From assembly GCA_964342825.1 (NCBI GenBank), contig CAYFHO010000017.1, positions 7,881-71,880 on the forward strand: 64,000 nt of DNA. Direction: 5' to 3'. Source of the DNA: AAA164-E04 sp964342825 (GTDB taxonomy: Bacteria; Verrucomicrobiota; Verrucomicrobiia; Limisphaerales; AAA164-E04). A model generated the notes under the pieces. It was not told the DNA's origin. It did not search any database and saw nothing but the letters and a program-made list of their open reading frames with translations. Both the position numbers and the translations under genes were made by a program. Of this stretch, positions 1-8,581 are shown one piece after another (the first letter of the stretch is position 1; each line of letters starts with the position of its first letter).

Positions 1-1
1 A

Positions 2-1933
2 ACTTTCAAGAATCCTGTCATTATTCCAGGGCAAAGGACTGTTGAACTGAAGGCGAAAGACCCCGACGGTGAGATTGTTAAAGTGGAATTCCTTGAGGGA
101 TCCAGAGTGTTGGCAACGGATACGGACGCTCCCTACACAATGAGCTTGGAATTTGATACCCCCACCGAAACTAAAATATTTGCTCGTGCTTTTGACAACC
201 TGGGTGGTGTAGCGATATCAGAGGCACTCGAAATTAAAGCAGAAGAATTAACGAGTGGTCCACCAATCAATGTCTTACAACCTACCGACTTCATCTTACC
301 TAAAGAATCAGAACTCACGCTGGATTTTGGAATCACCGGTTCGGATCCTATAAATTATGAGTGGTTCCTTAACGGTGAAAAACTCAAAGGAGCGAATCAG
401 GCCACATTGCCCATAATTCCTCATGTCACACGGGAAAATTCAGGCAGCTACGAGTTACGAGCCGAAAACAGCGAAGGAATACTGAAAACCGAGCAGGTGA
501 TCGTTTCCCTCGATTGGCAAATAGTGGATGGCGCCGATCAATTTGAGGATGCAGTAGAAATCGGAGGTGACTCAGGTGAATTGAGAACCTCAAACGTGGA
601 TGCCACCGTTGAAATTGGGGAACCCAGGCATAGTGACAAAAGAAGCAGTAATACCATCTGGTATCGTTGGCGCCCAGCCTCCTCAGGCCTGGCTACCCTC
701 TCTCTTCAAGGGTCCAGTTTCGATACACTCTTGGCCGTCTACACTGGCAATTCATTAACGCAATTAAAGGAAACAGAAATAGAATCGGATGATGATCGAG
801 GTGGATTTTCTACCAGTCGATTGCAGTTCAATGCATTCGCGGGTGTGGATTACATGATCGCCATAGGTGGTTTTAATGGTGCCAACGGGAACATTCTTTT
901 CAGTTGGAAATTGGATGCTGCACAATTGGTCAGAATACCACGCATCACATTCCCTGATAAAAGGAACACGGTCAATTTTGGTGAAGATTATCAGTTCTCC
1001 CCAGATATAATTGGTGATTTACAGGGCATCCAGCTCCAGTGGTTCCATAACGGAGCCCCTATTCCCGGAGCCACAGGAGAAACACTAGTTATTGAGTCAG
1101 CCCAACCCGGGGATGCGGGTGCCTATTGGATTACCATTGATGCAGGTGGCAACAGCGGGCGCACCAAAACTGCGCGTTTAACGGTTAATATTCCTCTTTT
1201 AGGTAAGACCAGGGAACTTGAACTTGTCCCGGAAGAAAAATTTGCAGACCTTTTTTTCTTTGTGCGAGATAACAATCCCCGTCTCCGCAATTTCGCTCAA
1301 AGGTTCCGACCTCAAGCCTTTGGATCTCCGTTCAGAACCACAGGGGCATCGCTGGCCACCGGCTTTACCGGAGCACAAATCTTCAACACCTTCGGAGCAA
1401 CCAAGGAAGTCGGAGAGCCAGACCACTGCGGTATCCCAGGTGGCGCATCACAATGGTTCGCCTACCAGGCCCCGGCTGATGGTGAACTGACCATCACGAC
1501 AGATGGCAGCGATTTTGATACAGTCATGGCAGTCTACACATCCACAGGCAGCAGCTTTGAGAACTTAACGGAAGTTGCCTGCGACAATGACAGCGGAGCA
1601 GACGGACAAGACAGCACCGTTACATTCACAGCAACAGAAGGAACTGTTTATTACATCGCGGTGGATGGAGTCGAGGCAGCCACTGGAACCGTTAATTTGG
1701 CTTACGAATTAGAGGTCGGCCTGGAAGTTCAAAGCGTGACCATTGCCGAAAATGGCATGCAATTCCAGATTCAAACTGTTCCCAACATCACTTTTGTCAT
1801 TGAAGGCACTGAAGACTTCATTACATGGGATGAGTTAATTTCCACCAGCTCCTTAGATGGTTCGTTCATCTTTCTGGACAACGAAGCTCTTATCGGCACG
1901 CAACGATTCTATCGAGTCTATTTAACTGAATAG
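2..1933 (+). CDS. Secreted Ig-like / PPC-domain protein, 3' part (5' end outside window)
   Basis: The reading frame is open from base 2, so the gene begins upstream of the window; the internal GTG at 83 is probably not the real start. The first visible residues read like a bacterial Ig/cadherin-type domain (a DPDG turn, then KVEF and, later, DAPY). An Ig-like domain follows (a YEWFLNGEKLKG-like strand with a closing GSYELRAEN strand), then a PPC-like beta-sandwich (WYRWRP ... FDTLLAVYTG), another Ig-like domain (LQWFHNGAPIPGA ... DAGAYWITI), and a second PPC-like domain (WFAYQAPADG ... FDTVMAVYTS). The end, with a TWDEL motif and a final RFYRVYL, resembles the C-terminal module common in large verrucomicrobial secreted proteins. 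Role: probably an extracellular or surface protein; the catalytic or binding part, if any, lies upstream. No function is assigned. Confidence 0.8.
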   Translation, partial: TFKNPVIIPGQRTVELKAKDPDGEIVKVEFLEGSRVLATDTDAPYTMSLEFDTPTETKIFARAFDNLGGVAISEALEIKAEELTSGPPINVLQPTDFILPKESELTLDFGITGSDPINYEWFLNGEKLKGANQATLPIIPHVTRENSGSYELRAENSEGILKTEQVIVSLDWQIVDGADQFEDAVEIGGDSGELRTSNVDATVEIGEPRHSDKRSSNTIWYRWRPASSGLATLSLQGSSFDTLLAVYTGNSLTQLKETEIESDDDRGGFSTSRLQFNAFAGVDYMIAIGGFNGANGNILFSWKLDAAQLVRIPRITFPDKRNTVNFGEDYQFSPDIIGDLQGIQLQWFHNGAPIPGATGETLVIESAQPGDAGAYWITIDAGGNSGRTKTARLTVNIPLLGKTRELELVPEEKFADLFFFVRDNNPRLRNFAQRFRPQAFGSPFRTTGASLATGFTGAQIFNTFGATKEVGEPDHCGIPGGASQWFAYQAPADGELTITTDGSDFDTVMAVYTSTGSSFENLTEVACDNDSGADGQDSTVTFTATEGTVYYIAVDGVEAATGTVNLAYELEVGLEVQSVTIAENGMQFQIQTVPNITFVIEGTEDFITWDELISTSSLDGSFIFLDNEALIGTQRFYRVYLTE

Positions 1934-1993
1934 TCGCTCTATCAAGTGCCGTTGAAGAACACGAAATCATTTGCATTCCATTCATATCCAGAT

Positions 1994-2023
1994 TATTTCA
2001 TCAACGATCCCGTTGATGAAATA
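1994..2023. repeat. Perfect 13-bp inverted repeat with 4-base loop, abutting the next start codon
   Basis: Bases 1994-2006 are exactly complementary to 2011-2023, leaving the loop ATCC. The hairpin starts 61 bases after the stop of the Ig-like gene and ends two bases before the GTG at 2026. There is no T-tract on the plus strand after it, so it is not a standard intrinsic terminator. It occupies the place where a ribosome-binding site would be. Confidence 0.75.
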
Positions 2024-2025
2024 GC

Positions 2026-3462
2026 GTGAAAAGACTGCTCATATCCTTTGCTTCCTTTTGCTTGAGTAAACCTGTCTGGCTTCCCCTTGCATTGGTCGCT
2101 GTGTTCCTCTGCATCTTTTCTTTCTGGTGGTTTTGTCAGCCTACCCACCTTGGTCATGGCATGAGATGGTGGCTGGACTACGGAATGAGGGACGTTCTCC
2201 GAAGTTACCAGAAGGGAGGAGTGGAAACCAGCTACGGAAAACCTCACAAGCAACAGGCGGTCGAAGCTTTTCGATCCTTTGGAGAGGAGGGCACTGCATT
2301 TCTCGCTGAATCGGAATATAGAGACTCATTTCGAAATTTACCCAAAAACAACTGGATCCTTGAGACGCTCTCTAATTTACCCTGGAATAATCACCGAGAT
2401 CTCGTTTCGGAAACACACTACCGTTCGCAACTTGCAAGGGATATTTTGGAGGAAACAGGCCTTTCATTTGAACATGCTCAAAGAATCATCCAGCCACGAC
2501 TCGAGGCATCTGATCCTCTCAAGCAAGCCTCGGTCATCGGTATTTTTCAGTGCGTAACAAATCAATTCGACAGCCTGGCAATAACGGTCGCCCCATACAT
2601 CAACCACCCCAATGGATGGATAGCGCAAATGGCCAGTAATACCATGCTTAAAGTGGGTCGTACCAACGCAGAACCACATTTCAGGCTGATGACTACAGGG
2701 AAACATTCACGCCGATTTGCAGCCTATTATCAGATGCTCGCGACCTACGCCCCCTACTCCACCGATATCAAAAACCATTTGCAGACCTTATCCAAAGCGT
2801 CTGATAAATGGGTTTCAGGATATGCGTTACTGGCTCTTGCCCACGCCTTCCCTGAAGATCCAACCCCAGTCAAAGAACTGACATTAAGGATCGAGAATGG
2901 ATTCAAAGCAAAAGAACCACATTTGATCAGCCCACTCTCGACCTGGCCTCTGGCAACCCCAAGCTTACACGGTTTCCTCATCCATCATGCTCAGGAGTCA
3001 GAAAAAACGAACTTATGTATCGAAATCATCAACCTCCTCTATAAACATCAGGTGGATCTCACTCCACTGATCCCTAAACTTCAATCATTCCTTTATTATG
3101 CTCCACATCACAATGGATATTTTTACTCGGTGGGAGCACAGGATACAATCGCAGCGACGTATCTTCTCGAAATGAACAAGGAAGACCCCAAGGTCTGGTT
3201 TTACTTCGTGGATCTTTTTGGCAACATCCTGCCCCCCTTCGAAAAACAAGGTGACAATAATTCAAAAAGCATCGTGTCCCTTTCCAAACCCAGAGCTTCT
3301 TTCCTGCAATTCCTTGCCCCATACCACGAGAATGCCGCCAGAATTGTGAAAAAATATCCATTGGCTCAGGTCGAGGAATCTGAACGGATGAACCATTGGC
3401 AAAAAGGCCAACTAATCCAACACAAACTCATCCCTCCCAATAAACCAACCCCAGTAAATTAA
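2026..3462 (+). CDS. Membrane-anchored HEAT-like repeat protein of unknown function
   Basis: A 478-residue protein with an N-terminal transmembrane or signal-anchor segment at about residues 17-37, followed by a helical, mostly soluble body. Alternating short helices (for example around residues 150-300) resemble HEAT or Armadillo-type repeats, which mediate protein contacts, but no repeat consensus is strong. No catalytic motif is visible. The GTG at 2026 is the only start that keeps the membrane segment at the N-terminus, because an in-frame stop (TGA, 2017-2019) lies just upstream. No Shine-Dalgarno sequence is seen; a perfect hairpin sits there instead. It lies between two secreted proteins on the same strand and may be co-transcribed with either. 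Function unknown. Confidence 0.7.
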   Translation: MKRLLISFASFCLSKPVWLPLALVAVFLCIFSFWWFCQPTHLGHGMRWWLDYGMRDVLRSYQKGGVETSYGKPHKQQAVEAFRSFGEEGTAFLAESEYRDSFRNLPKNNWILETLSNLPWNNHRDLVSETHYRSQLARDILEETGLSFEHAQRIIQPRLEASDPLKQASVIGIFQCVTNQFDSLAITVAPYINHPNGWIAQMASNTMLKVGRTNAEPHFRLMTTGKHSRRFAAYYQMLATYAPYSTDIKNHLQTLSKASDKWVSGYALLALAHAFPEDPTPVKELTLRIENGFKAKEPHLISPLSTWPLATPSLHGFLIHHAQESEKTNLCIEIINLLYKHQVDLTPLIPKLQSFLYYAPHHNGYFYSVGAQDTIAATYLLEMNKEDPKVWFYFVDLFGNILPPFEKQGDNNSKSIVSLSKPRASFLQFLAPYHENAARIVKKYPLAQVEESERMNHWQKGQLIQHKLIPPNKPTPVN

Positions 3463-3521
3463 GAATTTTTGATAGAAGAGAATTCATGCGCATTCTTCTC
3501 ATCAATGACTATTGAATATGG

Positions 3522-6332
3522 ATGATTGCCTCCTTAGGATGTTGTTTATTCATGAAATTACCGAGATTCCATTCGTTGCCAATCAGCATCCTTTTCGTGG
3601 AGTTTTTCGCTGCCCTCTTTTACTGCTTTGGAGCTCAAACTCCCAATATTGCCACCCCAGAAAAACATCCGTTTGCAGATCCTGAAGGAGGCAGGGAAGG
3701 ATACCAGCTATCGAATCAACGGGTGAACGAGGCGCGTCTTTATCAGTTCTATCAACGACAAGCTGATTACTACATGGCTCATCCTGAGAAAACGCCCGAC
3801 ATCCTGCCCGCTTTCCCTGGATTGGATGGAGGAAAATACGGCCATTGGGGTAAATACAACCAAAACAATCACGGCGACGGTCGCTGGAATGACATTGAAT
3901 TCGGAGAAGTCGTGCCTCAGGTTTTTCGCACGGAGGATCTGGTCGTTCTCAAAGGCATTTGCCTTCGTTTAGGCGATCAACGTGAGCTATCCGCTGTTTT
4001 TGACCCGATGAGCCTGACCTATCGTTGTATCTGGCAGGATGGTTTTATTCGGTTTGATCCATTTCGATGGGGAACTTCTCGCAACGCTCAGCTGGAAGGT
4101 AACCCCTGGTTTAAGATCAAAGAGGCATCCATGCCAGAAGGAGGCCTGTATCATGGTTACCATCGGTATGGAAAACGGGTGGTGTTCGATTACTCGATCA
4201 ACGATATTAACATCACCGATGAACCATGGGCCAAAAAAGATGTGTTTTATCGACGTATTGACATCAAGGAACCCGTCAACCAACTGAGCATTCCCATACC
4301 ATTGCATCAAAACTTTCGCATTCACCTTGTCGATAAAAGAAACATCGAAACCGTATCCATCACCGATGAAGAACTACGTCTGAGCGATGTGAATCCCGGT
4401 GCAGCACTGATCGTTCGTGTTTCGAAAGATGCCGATTCCATGTTCGATGAAGCGGCAAAAGCTTATTTAAACACCGAACGAAAGTTCGAACGCAGATGGA
4501 CCGAAACCTTGGAAATGCCCGGCGCCCTGGGAACATCAAGAATCGATTCAGCATACGTGGTGGACACACTAAATGTCCCCTATGACAATCCTTACCATAC
4601 GGTCATGCAGTTGACCAGCATCGGATTTCTTGGCAACGGAGATGCACTGGTCTCCACATTGGCCGGTGATATTTGGCTTGTAAGTGGCATTGACGACGAT
4701 CTTGAGTCAATCACATGGCGACGATTTGCCACAGGCTTTAACCAGCCCATTGGTATTCATATCGATCAGGATGGGATTTTTGTTCTGGACCGGGGCCAAA
4801 TCTACCGACTGCATGACGCCAATTCGGATGGAGAAGTCGATTTCTACGAAAACTATGCCAACGACTTTGGGGGTTATAACCGCAGTCACTCACACACATT
4901 TGGGCTTCATCGAACGGAGGATGGTTCCTTTCATTTCACTCAGCGGGAAAGCATTTTGCGAACTGGACCGGATCGAGTCACCACCACGCAGGCCTGGGGC
5001 GTTCGAAATTGCATGGGAATTGGTGGTTCCAACAACTATTTCTGGGTGGCACCCCAGGAAGGAACATGGACACCTGCATCAGCCATAATTGAAGTCAACC
5101 AGGGAGAATTTTACGGTCTTCCAACGAGCGACGGAAAAGGTGGGACCATCGCGGCTCCCCTCTGTTTCATCCCACGAGGAATCGATAACTCAACCGGTGG
5201 CATGTTGGAAGTCACAAGCAATCGATGGGGACCATTCAATGGATCGCACATTGGTCTCAGCTATGGAGCCAGTCATTATTATCTGATACTTCGCGACGAC
5301 AAGGGACCACGTCCGCAGGGAGCGATCGTGCCATTGGAGGGAGAATTTTTATCAGGATCCATGCGGGGAGCTTTTCATCCGGAGGACGGCCAACTCTATT
5401 TGGTGGGCATGGATGGTTGGGGTGATTATTCGGTGCAAGACGGCTGCTTTCATAGAGTGCGATACTCTGGCGGTGCCGTCCATAAACCCAAAGGATTTCA
5501 AGTCCACAGCAATGGCATCCGAATCGATTTTACTACCCAACTCGCCCGGGAAAATTTCCAATCGACAGCCAACATATTTGCTCAATCCTGGAATTATGAA
5601 TATGCCAAACGCTATGGATCACCGGAATTTTCAGTTGGCACCCCAGATTCGCTGGGACATGACCCTGTTGCGATCCGCTCAGTGAAGTTACTGGAGAATG
5701 GAAGTTCCATTTTTGTGGAGATGCCCGCCTTGGAACCAGTCATGCAGCTCCACATTCGCATGCATCTTCATGCCTCCGATGGAACTCAGTTCAAAACAGA
5801 TTTATTTGCATCCCCCATGTTTCCTGGACCGCATTTTGAAGGTCCTGGACTGGAACCTCCTCGTCAGGGAAAACCCATGGCCATTGCATTGCGGGTGGAT
5901 GATGGCAGGAACGAATCTTCGCTTTCCTCCCAATCAGGAACACCGTTGGCAGATGAGAGAAAAATCTCAATCGATGCGATTGGCGGATTACAGTATGCCC
6001 AAAAAATCATAAACGTGTCTGCCGGTGAATCTTTGGCTTTGACCCTCGTGAACAAGGACGTCATGCCGCACAACCTCGTCATTGTTAACCCAGGTTCAGC
6101 CAAGATCGTTGGCGACGCATCATTTAAGATGCTGAGCGACCCTCAGGCTGGGAAAAAACACTACGTTCCTTCATTACCAGAAGTTCTGAATTTCATTCCC
6201 ATAGTCAATCCTGGAAAAACACATACCCTGCATTTCAAGGCTCCGGAATCACCTGGCGATTATCCATACATCTGCACTTTCCCCGGCCATTGGATGGCAA
6301 TGCAAGGTATCCTGAGGGTCGTTGAACCATGA
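3522..6332 (+). CDS. DUF6797-like beta-propeller protein with C-terminal azurin-type copper domain
   Basis: A large exported protein (936 residues from 3522; 926 if the second ATG at 3552 is used, which gives a more typical signal peptide ending near FGA-Q). The N-terminal third has a pattern I recall from DUF6797 (HGDGRWND ... FDPMSL ... IWQDGF). The middle (about 345-690) resembles a glucose/sorbosone dehydrogenase-like beta-propeller. The C-terminal 120 residues form a blue-copper domain: His850 in MPHN, Cys918, His923 and Met927 in a CTFPGH motif, with the same spacing as azurin (Cys to His 5, Cys to Met 9). Inferred role: periplasmic oxidation of a carbohydrate-like substrate with electron transfer through the fused cupredoxin. 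No CxxCH heme site is present. Substrate unknown. Confidence 0.8.
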   Translation: MIASLGCCLFMKLPRFHSLPISILFVEFFAALFYCFGAQTPNIATPEKHPFADPEGGREGYQLSNQRVNEARLYQFYQRQADYYMAHPEKTPDILPAFPGLDGGKYGHWGKYNQNNHGDGRWNDIEFGEVVPQVFRTEDLVVLKGICLRLGDQRELSAVFDPMSLTYRCIWQDGFIRFDPFRWGTSRNAQLEGNPWFKIKEASMPEGGLYHGYHRYGKRVVFDYSINDINITDEPWAKKDVFYRRIDIKEPVNQLSIPIPLHQNFRIHLVDKRNIETVSITDEELRLSDVNPGAALIVRVSKDADSMFDEAAKAYLNTERKFERRWTETLEMPGALGTSRIDSAYVVDTLNVPYDNPYHTVMQLTSIGFLGNGDALVSTLAGDIWLVSGIDDDLESITWRRFATGFNQPIGIHIDQDGIFVLDRGQIYRLHDANSDGEVDFYENYANDFGGYNRSHSHTFGLHRTEDGSFHFTQRESILRTGPDRVTTTQAWGVRNCMGIGGSNNYFWVAPQEGTWTPASAIIEVNQGEFYGLPTSDGKGGTIAAPLCFIPRGIDNSTGGMLEVTSNRWGPFNGSHIGLSYGASHYYLILRDDKGPRPQGAIVPLEGEFLSGSMRGAFHPEDGQLYLVGMDGWGDYSVQDGCFHRVRYSGGAVHKPKGFQVHSNGIRIDFTTQLARENFQSTANIFAQSWNYEYAKRYGSPEFSVGTPDSLGHDPVAIRSVKLLENGSSIFVEMPALEPVMQLHIRMHLHASDGTQFKTDLFASPMFPGPHFEGPGLEPPRQGKPMAIALRVDDGRNESSLSSQSGTPLADERKISIDAIGGLQYAQKIINVSAGESLALTLVNKDVMPHNLVIVNPGSAKIVGDASFKMLSDPQAGKKHYVPSLPEVLNFIPIVNPGKTHTLHFKAPESPGDYPYICTFPGHWMAMQGILRVVEP

Positions 6333-6439
6333 CCCCATTCCTTGAAGCAGATTCAAACCCCAGGACCCGTGATCACTTCTGCCAAATTTCAATCAACGAC
6401 CACGATTCGATAAATTTATCATTTAATATTATTTTTTAT

Positions 6440-6459
6440 TTGACCCTCACGTTACGTCA
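6440..6459 (+). promoter_or_regulatory. Candidate -35 box overlapping a MerR-type operator
   Basis: TTGACC (6440-6445) is followed by a short dyad, ACGT-T-ACGT (6449-6457), in the position where MerR-family operators lie, between -35 and -10 of their own promoter. It sits 52 bases before the ATG of the MerR gene at 6512. A clear -10 box is not obvious, and the outer arms of the dyad do not match well, so this is tentative. Confidence 0.35.
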
Positions 6460-6468
6460 TACCTGACA

Positions 6469-6483
6469 ACTGTTGATAACAGT
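6469..6483. repeat. Inverted repeat ACTGTT-GAT-AACAGT
   Basis: A perfect 6-bp dyad with a 3-base spacer, 28 bases upstream of the preferred MerR start. It could be part of the regulator's own operator or a transcription start-region element. The position is between the candidate promoter and the gene. Confidence 0.45.
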
Positions 6484-6511
6484 ATGGCATCTCGAAGATG
6501 CCTTCGCTCTT

Positions 6512-7279
6512 ATGGCTAAAGCATATACAGTTCATCAGCTGGCGACCCTATCCGGAGTAAGCGTAAGATCTTTGCATTATTACGATGAGATCGGATTGCT
6601 TTATCCCGCATTTGTCGGAAGCAACGGGTATCGATATTATGAAAAGAAACAACTTCTGCGATTACAACAGATTCTTTTTTATCGGGAACTCGGTTTGAAA
6701 TTGAATCGAATTCAGAAAATCCTGGATGAACCGGGATTTAATCTCATCGCTGCTCTTGAATCTCATCAGGAAAAGCTCACCAAAGAGACAAAGCGCCAAC
6801 AGAAACTGATCCAGACGATTGCCAAAACCATCGAACACTTGAAAGAAAATCAATCTATGAACAACGAAGTCTTATTCCAGGGATTTGATCCGGAGAAACA
6901 AGCTGAGCACGAACAATACCTCATCGAGCGATGTGGTCAGCAAATGCAATCATCAATCGATGAATCTAAACAAAAAACCAAAGGATGGTCTCAGGAGAAA
7001 TGGAAAATGGTGATGGGTGAGTTTGACGAAATTTGTGAAAAGATGATTTGCGTCATCAACACCGGCCTGCCGCCGGAAAACCCAAAAGCGCAGGAATTGG
7101 TCCGACGTCATTACGAATGGATTTGCCAGTTCTGGACTCCAAACCGGGAATCTTACCTCGGTCACAGTCAGCTCATTTTGGATTCCAAACTGCGCAGTGC
7201 TTACACCGCGCATCATCCAGATCTACCCGAATACATCGTGGAAGCCATCGCTCACTTCTCTGAGAGCGAACTGACTTAA
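6512..7279 (+). CDS. MerR-family transcriptional regulator with TipAS-type ligand domain
   Basis: The N-terminus is a MerR winged helix: YTVHQLATLSGVSVRSLHYYDEIGLL, followed by a GYRYYEKKQLLRL second wing. A coiled-coil dimerisation helix (about residues 75-115 from this start) follows, then a helical C-terminal domain containing HYEWICQFW, typical of the TipAS domain that binds thiopeptides and other drugs in TipAL, Mta and SkgA relatives. The ATG at 6512 is preferred over a TTG at 6473 because MerR proteins start a few residues before the first helix. Such regulators usually activate their own promoter and nearby detoxification genes; here no obvious target flanks it, so it may act on itself or at a distance. 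The identity of the ligand cannot be read from the sequence. Confidence 0.85.
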   Translation: MAKAYTVHQLATLSGVSVRSLHYYDEIGLLYPAFVGSNGYRYYEKKQLLRLQQILFYRELGLKLNRIQKILDEPGFNLIAALESHQEKLTKETKRQQKLIQTIAKTIEHLKENQSMNNEVLFQGFDPEKQAEHEQYLIERCGQQMQSSIDESKQKTKGWSQEKWKMVMGEFDEICEKMICVINTGLPPENPKAQELVRRHYEWICQFWTPNRESYLGHSQLILDSKLRSAYTAHHPDLPEYIVEAIAHFSESELT

Positions 7280-7310
7280 CTAAAAAGAAAAAATGACTAC
7301 GCCAAAGGCT

Positions 7311-7544
7311 TCAGGTCAGTCGCTGATAGAGGGAATCTTTCAAAACCGCACGATCATGCTTCAACTGATGCATCGCATCATCGTCGATAGGTGAATCTGC
7401 GAGTTCAAGCACCCTGATTTCCTTATCCAATTCATTGTAGCGCTTGGTATCCTTCGCGAAGTTTTCGTCGCTTCCTAGAAGCTGTTCAATCCGTTCTTTG
7501 TGTTCAGGGAATTCGTGTAATAATGAATGATCTTCTCCTAACAT
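7311..7544 (-). CDS. DUF465 / YdcH-family small protein
   Basis: A 77-residue, charged, helical protein. It begins MLGEDHSLLHEFPEHKERI and ends with a KHDRAVLKDSLY helix, matching the DUF465 (YdcH) family in both motifs and length. Members form short helical hairpins or coiled coils; their biochemical role is not established. The ATG at 7544 is chosen over one 13 codons upstream because a GAAGGA Shine-Dalgarno sequence lies eight bases before it and because the family begins at this residue. It is convergent with the MerR gene and 148 bases downstream of the prepilin gene on the same strand. Confidence 0.85.
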   Translation of the reverse strand: MLGEDHSLLHEFPEHKERIEQLLGSDENFAKDTKRYNELDKEIRVLELADSPIDDDAMHQLKHDRAVLKDSLYQRLT

Positions 7545-7692
7545 AATGATTCCTTCATTTAATGGCACCCATGAAAAGTCCAAGGTGTATGGTTCTTCAT
7601 CAAGTGGTGTTGTTTGAGTCTACTGAAAAATGAAAGCTCACTCAAGGTTGGAATCAGAAAAGACGAATGAACCTTCAAGCAAAAGGTTAGGG

Positions 7693-8505
7693 TTATCGGA
7701 ATCCTTGTTTGCGTTGCTGGGGATCCCAAAATTCTAAATTCACATCCGTTCCGGTGCGCGCAGGATCGGAGGGAGGATTTATCTGGTCGCCCTTTCGAAA
7801 TTCGGCATGACCATCATTGAAACTGGCATTGCCACCCCCCTGATGTCTGTTGGGATCAATTCCTTCCAAAGCGTCGCCGTCACCAAAACCCGAGGTCGGC
7901 CACCAGAGACTACTGCTCCATGCCCCATCTGGTTTAGGCATCGTATCCCCTATCGAAAGATTCATGGATGGACTACGTATTCCGGCACGCTTAAAGTTGG
8001 GTTTGGAATCTACTTTGAATCCGTTGATGGTGAATGATCCACCTCCATAAGGATGGATGCCCAAAAAGAAAGCATTGTATCCGTATCCCACCTTGTGCGC
8101 GTCAAAGGCCCATTCCCATTTTACATTGTTGTCCTGCCGACTGCGTTTGAGGGATAGACAACGAAACAAGTTGGTCATGTTTGCCTCAGGAATGATCGTT
8201 GTCCCCCACCAGTTCGTTAAATTCTGAGCAGTAGAACTGGTCCCGTTATTTCGGTGAGGGGGAAAAGTATCATTATTGTCATCGGTGTAGAATTGCATGA
8301 ACAAACCAATTTGGCGGAGATTGTTCAAACATGCGATGCGCTGCCCTTTTTCCTTGGCTTTGCTCAATGCAGGTAAAAGCATCCCTGCCAGGATGGCGAT
8401 AATGGCGATAACCACCAAAAGTTCAATGAGGGTAAAAGCACGTCGGGACTTCTGCGGCCAGGAGGATTTCGTGGTCAAAGGAGCGCTAGTGTTGGAAGAG
8501 GACAT
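7693..8505 (-). CDS. Type II secretion-like prepilin with H-X9-DG C-terminus
   Basis: After a 22-residue charged leader, the protein has a prepilin peptidase / N-methylation signal, RRAFTLIELLVVIAIIAIL, followed by a hydrophobic helix and the AKEKGQRIACLNNLRQIG segment usual for planctomycete and verrucomicrobial pseudopilins. Near the C-terminus a His is followed by nine residues and DG (HQGGGNASFNDG), the H-X9-DG feature of this family. The 270-residue length is typical. The protein is presumably processed by a prepilin peptidase and anchored in the inner membrane or assembled into a pseudopilus. PVC genomes carry many copies, often unlinked to secretion genes, and none are linked here. Its precise role is unknown. 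Confidence 0.88.
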   Translation of the reverse strand: MSSSNTSAPLTTKSSWPQKSRRAFTLIELLVVIAIIAILAGMLLPALSKAKEKGQRIACLNNLRQIGLFMQFYTDDNNDTFPPHRNNGTSSTAQNLTNWWGTTIIPEANMTNLFRCLSLKRSRQDNNVKWEWAFDAHKVGYGYNAFFLGIHPYGGGSFTINGFKVDSKPNFKRAGIRSPSMNLSIGDTMPKPDGAWSSSLWWPTSGFGDGDALEGIDPNRHQGGGNASFNDGHAEFRKGDQINPPSDPARTGTDVNLEFWDPQQRKQGFR

Positions 8506-8581
8506 GTAGTTTTTCTAAAGGATGGACTTGGTTTTGCAATGAAAATTCAAAGGTAATTTGACTTAGTAAACTACGCATCCT

